Shown: positions 17,929-27,261, counted from the first letter of the stretch. The stretch is DNA of 64,000 nucleotides from Sphingomonas tagetis (GCF_024211275.1 NZ_JAMLDX010000019.1:24014-88013), one strand, 5' to 3'. Notes: generated from the letters alone by a model not told the origin. A program made the numbers and translations.

Positions 17929-20730
17929 CTAGCCTATTTCTCTGAGGATCGACGCCAGATCCGCTTGACGGAATGGCTTGGTCAATCTTGCGAGCTGTGG
18001 GTCGATCCCAGCCGCATCCGCATATCCTGAAATGATCAGCAGTCTGGTACCGGGCAGTCGCTCGCGCACCCGGAGCGCCAGCTGCGTGCCTGTCATGTCC
18101 GGCATAAGATGATCGGAGACGAGCAGGTCGGGCACCAACCCTTGCTCGATCATCTGCCAAGCCTCGATGGCTGACCCGGCCTGACTGACGTCGTAGCCAA
18201 GATCACTCAGCATCTGGGCTGCCGATTCACGGACCAGTTCCTCATCGTCGACCAGCAAGGCAATCCCCGCAGGCGGGGCGTCGCCGATTTCTGGTGCAAC
18301 ATCTTCCGCTGCTGGCGTCGTCCGTTCGCTCTGCGGAAGCCAGAGTTGCACCTCAGTTCCCGAGCCGACCATGCTCTTGAGAGTGAGTGCGCCGCCGAGT
18401 TGCGCGGCAAGGCCATGCGCCATGGAAAGGCCAAGACCCGTCCCCCGTCCCACGCCCTTGGTCGAGAAGAAGGGCTCGACAGCCCGCGCGAGCGTTTCCT
18501 CGTCCATGCCCGTGCCGGTGTCCGCGACGGAGACGCAGATATATTGTCCGGGCGCCAGGCTTGAGGGCTCTGATTCCCCGACCATGGCTGCCGACACCGA
18601 GATGTGAAGGTTCCCCCCGTCCGGCATGGCATCGCGCGCATTCACGCTAAGGTTCAGCAAGGCCATTTCCAGCTGATTGGGATCGGCAAGCGCCGCCGGC
18701 AAGGCAGCCGGTGCTTCGACCGTCACCTTGATCTGCGGCCCGATGGTGCTCGAGATCAGCTCGACCATGCCGCTGGCCAATGCGGACACATCAACCGCCG
18801 CAGGCTGGAGCGGCTGACGCCGCGCAAAGGACAACAGCCGCTGAACCAGGGTCCGCGCTCGCTCGGCTGACTGAAGCGCGCCCGCGATCAGCCTGCGGTC
18901 CCGGTCATCCCCGAGGCCCTTATGCTGCAAGCGGTCGAGCGCACCAAGGATCGGCGTCAGCAAATTGTTGAAGTCGTGCGCGACGCCACCGGTCAGCTGG
19001 CCCATCGCCTCCATTTTCTGCGATTGCCGCAACGCTTCCTCGGCCGTCACTTGCCGTGTCACGTTGCGGCTCGAGCCGATGATCCGTGTGACATGACCTT
19101 GCTCATCGAGCAATGGCACCAGCGTGGTGTCCCAATATTGCGGCTCGCCCGCAATACGGAACGTGTCGCGATAATGGTAGATATCGCCCGTCGCCACCAC
19201 ATGACGATAGGTTTCAAGCACGCGTGCGGCAGCTTCTGGCGGCAGAAACTCTTCGACCCGCTTTCCTTTGATCTCTTCGAGTTTGAAGCCAACTCCGATT
19301 TCGTGAGCAGGGTTGATCTGCTCGGCGGTGAAGCTGCCGTCCGGCTGGACCGCGACGACAAACAGCGGATCAGGCGTGTTCTGGAAATAGGCGCGTTGCA
19401 GCGCGTCCGCCTCCCGCCTTGCCGCCTCGGCCCGGGCAACCTCCTGCGTACGCGCCTCCACGCGCGCCTCAAGGCTGGCATTGAGCTCGCGCAGCTGATC
19501 CTCGACCGCCAGCCGTTCGATGACCAGCCGGACGCGTTCAGCCGTCTCCTCCATGAAGGTCACTTCGTCCGGACGCCACTGGCGCGGCCGGCGGTCGTTC
19601 ATATAGGCGATCGTCCGCAATCGCCCATCCCGCACGAACGGCACGACCAGGATGGCCCTCGTGTCCACCTCTTGCGCCGTCGCCTGCGTGCGTGCCTCAT
19701 CGCTCAGCGACGCGGCAGCCAGGTCGTCGATGACCACGGTCTGGCCGGCGTTGAGTGCAGCGACGATCTTGACGCCGAATGCGGCGGCCGGAAACTGGCC
19801 AAGGAGCGGCGGCACCAAGCCATCGGTCCAGCAGATCCTGTAGTCGAATTTATCCTCCAGGGGATCGAGATCCCCAAAGCCGGCGCGCGTCACACCGAAG
19901 TGCGTCCCCATGAGCGCCGCGACCTCGTGAAGTGCGCCTTCGGTCGTGGCCCCTCTCAGCGAGTCGGCAATCTTCAGCCGCAGCGCGATGCGCGCTTCCC
20001 GCCGGGCTGCGCGCTGGAGCATGTGCTCGATTTGAGCCGCGCCCAGCGAGAGCAGCAGGATGAACACGGTCACCAAGCTGATTGCAACTGCGAAATAAGT
20101 CTGGCCCACGCCGGCAACGCTTTTCGCAGCGTCGATGTGGTCTGCCGCCGAGAAGATCGCGGCGTGCAGCCCGGTATAGTGCATGCCTGCGATCGCCGCG
20201 CCCATGACGACCGCAGCCGCGAGACGCTGGTTCGTCCGCTGTTCGCGTGATGCCAGCCATATGGCAGCGATCGCCACGATCAGAGCAATCAGGATCGATA
20301 GCAAGACCCAACGCCAGTCGTAGCTCAATGTGGCCCGCATGCGCATCGCGGCCATTCCAACATAGTGCATGGCGACGATGCCAGTGCCGATCAGCAGACC
20401 AGCAACGGCGATCCGTCCATTGGACACCTGCTGCCAGTTGAACGTCGCGAAACCTGCGCCCGTGAACCCGATGGCGAGCGCAAGCGAAAGAAGTGTCAAT
20501 GCCAGATCGTAGCTTATCGGCATGGTCGGCATGGTGAACGCCAGCATCGCGACGAAATGCATCGACCAGATGCCGCCGCCAAGGGCGATGACTGCTGCCC
20601 AAAGCCAGAATCGCCGGGCAGGCTGCTGAGTGGCACGGATACGGCTTGCCAGACTGAGCGCGGTGAACGACGAGAAGATCGCTACCAGGATGGACAGCGC
20701 AACCAGATAATCGTCGTGCGTCCCGGTCAT
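17929..20730 (-). CDS. MHYT-GAF-PAS hybrid sensor histidine kinase
   Basis: A 933-residue membrane sensor. Residues 1-245 form an MHYT domain with the repeated MHFVAM, MHYVGM and MHYTGL motifs, thought to bind a metal and sense small gases. A GAF domain (about 255-410), a coiled coil (about 410-445) and a PAS domain (about 445-565) follow. The kinase core has GGVAHDFNNLL with the phosphorylated His, the N box NLSVNARDAMP, and VADTGTGM and GTGLGLSMAHGL. A receiver domain ends the protein (LLVDDEELV, SDHLMPDMTG, KPF). ATG 20730 is chosen because the MHYT domain begins right there; the open frame extends 99 codons further but is not protein-like. Confidence 0.88.
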   Translation of the reverse strand: MTGTHDDYLVALSILVAIFSSFTALSLASRIRATQQPARRFWLWAAVIALGGGIWSMHFVAMLAFTMPTMPISYDLALTLLSLALAIGFTGAGFATFNWQQVSNGRIAVAGLLIGTGIVAMHYVGMAAMRMRATLSYDWRWVLLSILIALIVAIAAIWLASREQRTNQRLAAAVVMGAAIAGMHYTGLHAAIFSAADHIDAAKSVAGVGQTYFAVAISLVTVFILLLSLGAAQIEHMLQRAARREARIALRLKIADSLRGATTEGALHEVAALMGTHFGVTRAGFGDLDPLEDKFDYRICWTDGLVPPLLGQFPAAAFGVKIVAALNAGQTVVIDDLAAASLSDEARTQATAQEVDTRAILVVPFVRDGRLRTIAYMNDRRPRQWRPDEVTFMEETAERVRLVIERLAVEDQLRELNASLEARVEARTQEVARAEAARREADALQRAYFQNTPDPLFVVAVQPDGSFTAEQINPAHEIGVGFKLEEIKGKRVEEFLPPEAAARVLETYRHVVATGDIYHYRDTFRIAGEPQYWDTTLVPLLDEQGHVTRIIGSSRNVTRQVTAEEALRQSQKMEAMGQLTGGVAHDFNNLLTPILGALDRLQHKGLGDDRDRRLIAGALQSAERARTLVQRLLSFARRQPLQPAAVDVSALASGMVELISSTIGPQIKVTVEAPAALPAALADPNQLEMALLNLSVNARDAMPDGGNLHISVSAAMVGESEPSSLAPGQYICVSVADTGTGMDEETLARAVEPFFSTKGVGRGTGLGLSMAHGLAAQLGGALTLKSMVGSGTEVQLWLPQSERTTPAAEDVAPEIGDAPPAGIALLVDDEELVRESAAQMLSDLGYDVSQAGSAIEAWQMIEQGLVPDLLVSDHLMPDMTGTQLALRVRERLPGTRLLIISGYADAAGIDPQLARLTKPFRQADLASILREIG

Positions 20731-21099
20731 AATCATCTGCACAACGTTTCCACAGGCGACTGCCGCGCGCAACCACGATGCTTGACCAGCGCCCGGTGGG
20801 AAAGCGGAGGCGATGTCGATGATTTGCCGGGCCGTCCCGTCCAGCGCAATGAGAGTTATGGCTTCACCTTTCGGCAGCCCGGTGGATGGACGAGCACAAT
20901 TGACTGAGGCATCTTGCTGCGGCCCCTCACCCCAAAAACGACATGGAAGGGAACTTGTCCTCCAAGAGTGCATCGCTGGCGAGCGATGCGCGCCAGAGCG
21001 GATCGCTCGTGCAAGCCCAGGTAGCATGGGTGACGTTTATCCCTCGCATGTCCTGAACCCCGGCCTATCCCGCGGCGCATGGCTGTAATGGAGAATTGT

Positions 21100-21273
21100 A
21101 TGACAAACGACAAAGAAGGGACAGGCTAGCCCGATCGCGACCGCATCAGTCTCGGTGGGGCTACGAAGTCCAAACATCGTCGAAAGCCTTGCTTCAGCCA
21201 AGAAGCGCGCGTGAAGCGATCGGGGCGGCGGCAACTCGCTGACAGGATCGTCGAGCATCATAGCGGAACGTGA
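21100..21273 (+). pseudogene. decayed DUF3606 gene, second copy of 36529-36708
   Basis: The stretch from about 20985 to 21273 aligns with 36390-36708. The start region AATGGAGAAT..ATGAC is kept, the protein begins MTNDKEGTG and then meets TAG, and PDRDRISL reappears downstream. After that, single-base losses scramble the frame, although the DNA still matches down to AGCGGAACGTGA against AGCGGCAAGTGA. The upstream 100 bases also match the end of the 82-residue gene next to the intact copy, so a two-gene unit was duplicated and one copy has decayed. Nothing else is visible between 20731 and 21333. Confidence 0.8.
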
Positions 21274-21333
21274 GCTGAACGCGGTCGCGAGGGGCGGACT
21301 CGGCATGACCGTCTTCAAACCGTTTATGCGTTT

Positions 21334-22107
21334 TCAACCCATCGAAATGCGTCTACTCGGCACTCCCGCGATACCAGCCTCGTCCAGCCGCGCCGTCCAT
21401 TTGGATAGACTGAGATTACCGCTCGCTTGCGTCTCGGCGCCCATCACCGCAGACATCGTCGCAAGGGAAAAGGCGCCACGCGCGTCATCTTCCGCCGCGA
21501 CTGCATCGCAGGGAACCCACAACGCATAATCGCGCATATGCGCGTCAGCAGCGGTAAACAGCACGCAGATGTCAGTTGCGATGCCGGTCAGAATGAGACG
21601 GCTGACGCCCAATTTGGGCAACAATACGGGCAGATTGGTCGCGTAGAATCCCGAGAACTGGGGCTTGATAATGAAATAGTCTTCACGGCAAGGTCTAAGC
21701 AATTCAGCGACCGGGTTCGGCTTTGCGAGCGCGCGCTCTACCAGCCTGGAACGTTCCGAATGCCACTCACCGAAATTGTCGTTGATAAAAATAGTCGGAT
21801 AACCCTTTCTGGCCATTTCAGACCGCAAACCGGCGATCACGTGAGCCGCCTTCCTCGCTTTGGGTTCCAGCACGTCAGCCCCTGCAAAATCGAAGCAATT
21901 GATGACGTCGATGATCAACAATGCCGGTCGTCCACGCGGACGGTCATGCACGGGCGCTGTCGGTTCGGTAGCGCGGGCTCTTGCCAAGGTTTGATCTCCT
22001 GCAACGCTAACGCTTGGGAAACCAGGGGTTTCCCGCTTTAGCCCCGACGAGAACCCAAGCTGCGAATCAGTTGCAACGGGAGCGATTTCCTTCTTTGTCG
22101 ATTTCAC
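21334..22107 (-). CDS. isochorismatase-family cysteine hydrolase
   Basis: The protein has up to 257 residues and the isochorismatase-like hydrolase fold. The catalytic triad is visible as Asp67 (LLIIDVINCFD), Lys148 (YFIIKPQFSGF) and Cys181 (GIATDICVLFTAADAH). Members hydrolyse amides or the enol ether of isochorismate; the substrate here is unknown. The longest form starts at GTG 22107 without a good ribosome site. A TTG at 21987, eight bases after GGAG, would give a 217-residue protein of the usual family length, so the true start is uncertain. Confidence 0.82.
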   Translation of the reverse strand: MKSTKKEIAPVATDSQLGFSSGLKRETPGFPSVSVAGDQTLARARATEPTAPVHDRPRGRPALLIIDVINCFDFAGADVLEPKARKAAHVIAGLRSEMARKGYPTIFINDNFGEWHSERSRLVERALAKPNPVAELLRPCREDYFIIKPQFSGFYATNLPVLLPKLGVSRLILTGIATDICVLFTAADAHMRDYALWVPCDAVAAEDDARGAFSLATMSAVMGAETQASGNLSLSKWTARLDEAGIAGVPSRRISMG

Positions 22108-22155
22108 TCACTGACCAGTTCGCCGCGATGGCGACTGTAACTGGCGGGAGCCGAC

Positions 22156-22686
22156 ATGTCCCAGAATGCACCTGACGCAATCGCGCTGCTTAAAGCCGAT
22201 CATCGGACGGTGGAAGCACTGTTCAAAAAATTCGAGAGTACCAAGTCGTCCGACAAAAAGGCGGCACTGGCGAAGGAGATCTGCACGGAACTGATCATCC
22301 ATACGATCATCGAGGAAGAGATTTTCTATCCCGCTCTGAAGGGCAAGATCGACGATGAAATCTATGATGAAGCCCATGTCGAGCACGACGGTGCCAAGCT
22401 ATTGATCGGCCAGATCATGGCCGGCGCGTCGGGCGACGATTTTTTCGATGCGAAGGTGACGGTGCTTGCCGAGCAGATCAACCACCATGTCCATGAAGAG
22501 GAGACGCCCAAGGAAGGCATGTTTGCCCAGGCACGCGCGGCAAAGGTCGACCTCAACACGCTCGGCGTTGAGATGGCGGAACGAAAGTCCGCTCTCAAAC
22601 AACAGTTCAAGGCCGATGGTTTGCCAACCCCGACCGCGCGCACGCTGAGCGAGGTCAAGATCAGGCTTGGGGCGCCGGCAGCGTGA
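22156..22686 (+). CDS. hemerythrin-like diiron protein
   Basis: A 176-residue four-helix protein of the hemerythrin (HHE) type. Candidate iron ligands are His16 (LLKADHRTVEALF), His49 and Glu53 (LIIHTIIEEEIFYPAL), His74 and His77 (DEAHVEHDGAK), and the His/Glu cluster at 110-114 (INHHVHEEE). Such proteins bind oxygen or respond to nitric oxide and oxidative stress; this one is soluble, with no added regulator domain. GGGAG precedes the ATG. It stands alone on the plus strand. Confidence 0.88.
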   Translation: MSQNAPDAIALLKADHRTVEALFKKFESTKSSDKKAALAKEICTELIIHTIIEEEIFYPALKGKIDDEIYDEAHVEHDGAKLLIGQIMAGASGDDFFDAKVTVLAEQINHHVHEEETPKEGMFAQARAAKVDLNTLGVEMAERKSALKQQFKADGLPTPTARTLSEVKIRLGAPAA

Positions 22687-22755
22687 GCCGCGCGACTGAA
22701 TTTCGGCTCATCCCGCTCCACGCCCTTGGCGTTCAATGTCGGGCGGCAAATGACG

Positions 22756-23970
22756 TCAGGTCGGTGCGGCAAGCGTGATCCGCCAGAACGTCGTCTCCTG
22801 CCCTTGGACACCGAAGTCGTTGTCGGTAACAAGCAGAAGCTCGGACGCCGAGAGAAGCGCCATCCCTTCGACGTCAGCGGCCACCTCGGGATGCTCGTCG
22901 CTGGTGAAGAGCAGCTCCTTGCCGAGCACCGGGAAGGCCGCCGGTTCATCAGCCATGCTGAGCTCCTCAAGCGTCGGGCGAGCCTCGAGTTCCAGATGCG
23001 AGCGATCGAGCAGGCTGGCAGCCATGACGCAGCGGTAGATCTTCGTTGTTTTCGAACCGCGCTCGAGCACGAGCAGGTCATCGCTCGGCAACCATAGCAG
23101 CTCGCTCACCTTGATATCACTCGGCCCGAAATCACCGGCCGCCATATCGCGCGCGAAGCTTTCAGGACGGTCGAGCGGATAGGCATGTTGCGCGAGGACC
23201 GCACCGGTCTTCGCATCCAACCGCCAAATCCGGACATGGCGCGCCGCGCGATGCGCCGCTTGGTCAGGATGCGCGAGAGGACTTTGAAACGCGAGGTACA
23301 GGAATCGCTCGTCCCCTGAAATAGCGAGCGCTTCGAACCCGCGGTTGAGCTGACGCCTTGCGGCAATTGCCGGAAGCGCCTGCTGGCCAGCTACCCCGGC
23401 CCGCTCTTGTGGGAGCAGCCGGACCGTCACCATACCCGTCGCATCGACCCGCACAAGCGAAGGTCCGAACTCATCGCCAATCCAGAAGTCCCCATCAGAT
23501 AGCGCAACCAATCCTTCAGTATCCAGGCCGAAGAGGTCGGCAGCGATCGGCTTCCCATCGATATCGAATACCGGCTCGGATTGCAGATGGTCGCCGCCGG
23601 GATGAGGTAGCCCCGTGACCGCCTGGCCTTCAGGATGACGAAGCGGCATGATCCGCAGGAGCTCAATATCGTCTCCAGCAACCCGCAGCTCCGCGAGCGT
23701 CGGTCCGACATCCAGCCAGGGCATGATCTTCGCGCCCTCGACCTTGCCAAGCGGCAACAAGTGATCCAGACCGTAGAGACGAACCGCGTCGCGAACCTTG
23801 ATGTTCGGGCCGCGGTCGCCGATCGCCCAGACATGTCCGGTCGGGTCGCCGGGCCGACGCGCGAGACCCGAACCAAAGCCGTAGCGCAGTTTCATCGTTC
23901 CCGCCGGAAACGCCAGCGAGCAAATCTCCGGATCGCGCCAGTTCAGCCGCTGGACGCTCTGGACCTTCAT
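22756..23970 (-). CDS. esterase-like activity of phytase family protein
   Basis: A 404-residue beta-propeller-like protein of the phytase/esterase-like family. Typical blocks are GHVWAIGDRGPNIK, DTEGLVALSDGDFWIGDEFG, RGFEALAISGDERFLYLAFQ and SELLWLPSDDLLVLERGS. No signal peptide is visible, which is unusual for the family since many relatives are exported. The start overlaps the stop of the DUF1206 gene by four bases (ATGA), so the two are translated together. Substrate unknown. Confidence 0.75.
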   Translation of the reverse strand: MKVQSVQRLNWRDPEICSLAFPAGTMKLRYGFGSGLARRPGDPTGHVWAIGDRGPNIKVRDAVRLYGLDHLLPLGKVEGAKIMPWLDVGPTLAELRVAGDDIELLRIMPLRHPEGQAVTGLPHPGGDHLQSEPVFDIDGKPIAADLFGLDTEGLVALSDGDFWIGDEFGPSLVRVDATGMVTVRLLPQERAGVAGQQALPAIAARRQLNRGFEALAISGDERFLYLAFQSPLAHPDQAAHRAARHVRIWRLDAKTGAVLAQHAYPLDRPESFARDMAAGDFGPSDIKVSELLWLPSDDLLVLERGSKTTKIYRCVMAASLLDRSHLELEARPTLEELSMADEPAAFPVLGKELLFTSDEHPEVAADVEGMALLSASELLLVTDNDFGVQGQETTFWRITLAAPT

Positions 23971-24764
23971 AATTTGTGGCGCAGGTTGTCGGCTTGCCGG
24001 GCGAGCGCATCGACGGGCACATCGTGCAAGCTTCTAAATCGCGCCTCCACGAGGCTGAACAGGCCGAAAGCCAGCAATCCCATAGCGACCACAACATCGA
24101 ACGGATCGGGAAGCCACTCGATCGCCTCCGCCATCCCGCCCGCTTCGTCAGGCTGTGCTTCAAGACCCGCATTGATCAGAAAATAGCTGCAAATCAGGAA
24201 CACGATTCCGCGTGCGCCATAGCCGGCTCGACCGCTCCATCGCACCCAGGGCCTGGCCGCGACCTGCGGGTCAAGATGTTCAAGGAAGCTGCCTTTGGCC
24301 GCCTTGACCAGCTGAAATATGCCGGCCGCCAGCAGGAGTGTCGCCGCGACCAGCAGAAGGATCTTGCCGCCGGGCAGTTCCAGCGCTGTCCTTGCGCCCT
24401 CCTCGGCGCCATCGCCGGTCGCCGAGGCCCCGCGGATGAGCCACACGGCTTGCCAGCTGAGCAGCAAGTGAACCACTCCGCTGACCGCGGCGGCAGCGCG
24501 CTCCGCGGCACCGTTGCGGCCAGCCTCATGTCCCTCGATGTCGAATGCCGCGTCAGAGAGCCGCCACAATCCATAGGCAAGCAACCCGACGGCCATGACG
24601 CCGAGCAAGAGCTTTCCGGATCCTCCTCCAAGATAGGCCAAGGCTCCGCTCTGATCCTCGGCGTGGCCGGTGCGAAAGATCAGATACGCAATGACGAGGT
24701 ACAGCACGCCGCGACTGGCGAAACCAATCCGCGTGAGCATGGTCAGCCGCGAGCTCGCATTCAT
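23967..24764 (-). CDS. DUF1206 six-helix membrane protein
   Basis: A 265-residue inner-membrane protein made of three repeats of two helices. Each repeat starts with a GFASRGVLYLVIAY-like segment (also VHLLLSWQAVWLI and GYGARGIVFLICSYF) and ends near a GLLAYGLWRL-like helix. AGGAGGAGACCCC precedes ATG 24764. The function of DUF1206 is not known; it is often next to stress genes. It shares an ATGA junction with the downstream phytase-like gene. A ruined second copy lies at 15913-16278. Confidence 0.85.
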   Translation of the reverse strand: MNASSRLTMLTRIGFASRGVLYLVIAYLIFRTGHAEDQSGALAYLGGGSGKLLLGVMAVGLLAYGLWRLSDAAFDIEGHEAGRNGAAERAAAAVSGVVHLLLSWQAVWLIRGASATGDGAEEGARTALELPGGKILLLVAATLLLAAGIFQLVKAAKGSFLEHLDPQVAARPWVRWSGRAGYGARGIVFLICSYFLINAGLEAQPDEAGGMAEAIEWLPDPFDVVVAMGLLAFGLFSLVEARFRSLHDVPVDALARQADNLRHKL

Positions 24765-24938
24765 CGGGGTCTCCTCCTAGTGGAAGGCCAAGCGCCCCGG
24801 AGCTGGTTACGTTCCGAAATTCGTGCGGACAGAAGCGGCGCGGCCCAGCCCCCGGCCTTTTCCGTCCTGGCCAAGTGAACGTACACGCGGCGGTAGAACG
24901 TCTGCTCGCGCGCGTGATGCGCGAGCAGACCATTCCTT

Positions 24939-25415
24939 TCAGGCAGCGTCGCGCGCTTCGCTCGGCGCCTCGAGACGGTCATTCGCCGGCGTGTCAGTGC
25001 CATTGATCGCGATGCGACGCGGCTTCATCGCCTCCGGCACCTCGCGCTTGAGCCCAATGCGAAGAAGGCCGTTATCGAAGCTCGCCTCCTCGACAATCAC
25101 AAAGTCGGCCAGCTGAAAACGCCGCTCGAACGCCCCGGTGGCAATTCCACGATGAAGGAACCGGCCAATGTCGCGTTCCTCGCCCCTGCGGCCCGACACT
25201 GTCAGCTGGTTGTTCTGTGCGACGATCTCGATTTCCTCAGGCCGAAATCCCGCCACTGCCAGCGTGATACGGTAGCGGTCCTCGCTCTCGCGCTCGATGT
25301 CGAAGGGCGGATAGCCCTCGGCGTCGGCGCGCGCACTGGTTTCGAGCAGATCGAACAGCCTGTCAAAGCCGACGGTCGAGCGACGATATGGCGTGAAATC
25401 AAAATTGGTCCTCAT
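24939..25415 (-). CDS. small heat-shock protein Hsp20/IbpA
   Basis: A 158-residue alpha-crystallin-type chaperone that binds unfolding proteins during heat stress. The N terminus (MRTNFDFTPYRRSTVGFDRL, then FDLLE) is the typical IbpA start. The alpha-crystallin domain follows (YPPFDIERESEDRYRITLAV, GFRPEEIEI, LTVSGRRGEE, FLHRGIATGAFERRF, and ASFDNGLLRIGLKREVPE). ATG 25415 is seven bases after GGAGG. The leader has a ROSE-like thermometer structure, and a CTTGAAG on the minus strand at 25531-25537 could be a heat-shock -35 element. Confidence 0.92.
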   Translation of the reverse strand: MRTNFDFTPYRRSTVGFDRLFDLLETSARADAEGYPPFDIERESEDRYRITLAVAGFRPEEIEIVAQNNQLTVSGRRGEERDIGRFLHRGIATGAFERRFQLADFVIVEEASFDNGLLRIGLKREVPEAMKPRRIAINGTDTPANDRLEAPSEARDAA

Positions 25416-25417
25416 AT

Positions 25418-25480
25418 CCAAATCCTCCATTGAGCAATTTGAGCACAAGAACACCGGAGAGCCGGTGCCCTCAGGGTCAC
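25418..25480 (-). promoter_or_regulatory. ROSE-like RNA thermometer in the hsp20 leader
   Basis: In the minus-strand transcript UUGCU (25433-25437) can pair with AGGA of the ribosome site (25423-25426) across a six-base loop, leaving a bulged G. That is the core of ROSE thermometers found in front of rhizobial and other small heat-shock genes. Upstream, CACCGG, loop CUCU, CCGGUG forms a perfect stem (25452-25467). Confidence 0.6.
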
Positions 25481-25643
25481 CGGACCGAAACTCGCATCCG
25501 GCGGGGTAAAGCTGGAAATCCAGAACCAGACTTCAAGAGCTTGTGTGAGATTTTTTCGTCTCGGCGAGGCAGCGCCGGCACTGCCACGGGCCTCCTGGTA
25601 CGGCGGTGGCCCCCCTTCCGATCAGACTATCCTGGGAGGTTGC

Positions 25644-26363
25644 CTAGCGCGGCTCGGGATCAAGATACAGAAAGTCCGGGCTGAACTCGGCAATCGCGAC
25701 GAGCCGATCCCAGTCGTGTATGTGGACGACGCCGCGCCGCATTTCCACGACGCGCTGCTCCCGCAGGTCCCTGAGCATCCGGTTGACATGGACAGGCGTG
25801 AGGCCGGTGCACTCCGCGAGATCCTGCTGCGTCAGCGGGAGCATATAGCGCATTCCTCTCGCCAAACCGACAAGCTCGAGCCGCACATGCATCTCGCAGA
25901 ACAGATGCGCGAGCCTGCCCGTCGCGTCGCGGCGCCCAAGTGACAGTTCCCACTCGCGATGCGCGGCTGCATCGATGTTGGTTGTGAGCCAGTAGATCCG
26001 CGTCAAATGCGGCTGTTCCTCGCTGAGCGCGCGCAACCGCTCATGGGGTACCACGCCGATACGGCACGGGGTTAGTGCCATAATATTGTGGTCGAGCCGT
26101 TTCAGGGTGAAGCTGTGCAGATCGACGAAATCGCCTGCTACGTGCAATTCGGTGATCTGCCTTTGTCCCTGACACAAATCCTTGTAACGGCACATCCAGC
26201 CGTCAAGCAGCAGCGTGGAAGTGTCGAGCCGTTGCCCGGCGCGAATGATCGTCGTCTTCGCCGGAATAGCGCGTGTTTCGGCAACGAGCGCGCGCACCGC
26301 CGTTTCTTCCTCGGCCGACACGATGTCCCGGGCTCGCAACTTCAACAGATGTTTCTCGATCAT
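25644..26363 (-). CDS. Crp/Fnr family transcriptional regulator
   Basis: A 239-residue regulator. Residues 20-130 form the cyclic-nucleotide-type effector domain (ETRAIPAKTTIIRAGQ, LLLDGWMCRYKDL, ITELHVAGDFVDLHSF) and residues 150-225 a winged helix-turn-helix (LTQQDLAECTGLTPVHVNRM, LRDLREQRVVEM). The Cys residues present do not form the FNR iron-sulfur pattern, and the cAMP-binding arginine motif is not clear, so the signal is unknown. I start at ATG 26363, where the family homology begins. Upstream, GGAAC and GTTCC form an inverted pair at 26431-26446 that could be an operator or part of a stress promoter. Confidence 0.82.
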   Translation of the reverse strand: MIEKHLLKLRARDIVSAEEETAVRALVAETRAIPAKTTIIRAGQRLDTSTLLLDGWMCRYKDLCQGQRQITELHVAGDFVDLHSFTLKRLDHNIMALTPCRIGVVPHERLRALSEEQPHLTRIYWLTTNIDAAAHREWELSLGRRDATGRLAHLFCEMHVRLELVGLARGMRYMLPLTQQDLAECTGLTPVHVNRMLRDLREQRVVEMRRGVVHIHDWDRLVAIAEFSPDFLYLDPEPR

Positions 26364-26525
26364 GATTCTACCGGTCGAGGGCGGCTGATATCGCCCGCGA
26401 TGATCCTTTCGATGGAGCTGAACCATGATCGGAACTGTCAGGTTCCAAAGGCCAAACGCGCATTTGCGCTGAGCAGGCGATATGCGCCGCCATAGGCATT
26501 TGCCGGGCTGCCTATTTGACGCTGC

Positions 26526-26717
26526 TCAGAGCCGTGCGGTCGCTGCGAGGTCGGCCATGACCAGCGATTCAGCCGGCAACAGCTCGAGGCGCCGCTCATA
26601 TTCCATCGCCAGGCGGCGATGCGCATTGGCAGTCGCCAAATCCGCTGCGGACCTTGCGCGTTCGCGCTCCTCATTTGCGCGACGCTCAAAGTATGTCCGA
26701 TCGTCTGCTTGGGTCAT
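26526..26717 (-). CDS. small helical protein, YFERRANEER family
   Basis: 63 residues starting at ATG 26717 after AGGGA. The sequence DDRTYFERRANEERERARSA followed by AHRRLAMEYERRLELLP matches the 59-residue protein at 2522-2701 in layout and in key residues (YFxRRAxEERERA, then AxxYERR). It is a single charged helical hairpin, cytoplasmic, of unknown role. It lies among stress-type genes. Confidence 0.6.
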   Translation of the reverse strand: MTQADDRTYFERRANEERERARSAADLATANAHRRLAMEYERRLELLPAESLVMADLAATARL

Positions 26718-26838
26718 GACGATATCCCTGTTGCCCGCTCGCATTGAGGATAGACCGAGCGTCCCCCAGCGCCATTAAAGCAGTATAGATTCCGAAGGTC
26801 CTCCGCGCAAAATTTCGCGACGCTTTCAAGCGTTTAGC

Positions 26839-27072
26839 TCAACCGATCGAGACGACGTCGCCAAATGCGATCGTAGCGAGTTCGCCGCTGGCATCGCATA
26901 TCACGACCTTGTGACTCCGGATCAGATGACCGTGCGCCCTGACCGATTCAGCGGCCTGATATCGGGCCTCGCGTCGACCGACCTCCTTCGCCGCGTCAAG
27001 GTCGGCCAGTTCGACGCCTTCCTCGTCGTGCGTCATTTCGTCGTTATACAAATGGAAGAAGTAGCGAGTCAT
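26839..27072 (-). CDS. DUF6894-like small protein
   Basis: 77 residues beginning MTRYFFHLYNDEMTHDEEGV, followed by LADLDAAKEVGRREARYQAA and a terminal strand pair (HKVVICDASGELATIAFGD). This is the RYFFHL...DEEGxELxDLxxA pattern of the small alpha/beta proteins annotated as DUF6894 in rhizobia and sphingomonads. The upstream ATG five codons earlier is not needed by the family. No function is known. Confidence 0.65.
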   Translation of the reverse strand: MTRYFFHLYNDEMTHDEEGVELADLDAAKEVGRREARYQAAESVRAHGHLIRSHKVVICDASGELATIAFGDVVSIG

Positions 27073-27261
27073 GGCGCACGAATGCACGACCTTGGCGCGG
27101 GTTGCAGGCCTCCAACCTAGTTTAACATGGTTTCGGCTTCCGCTGGTTCTGGGGCCGCTGTTCGTGTTTCGGCGATCGCCGGCCCACGTGCCCCTCGCTG
27201 CCAGGAATTATCTTTGTGATTAAAGTAAGTTAATCACCGCGAAAGAAGAGCGCGCGGGCGC

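Noticed and set aside
26421..26446. A possible EcfG promoter (GGAAC-N17-GGTT on the minus strand) before the Crp/Fnr gene.
   Set aside because: Spacing is off by one and the -10 is not consensus; the GGAAC/GTTCC pair could as well be an operator.
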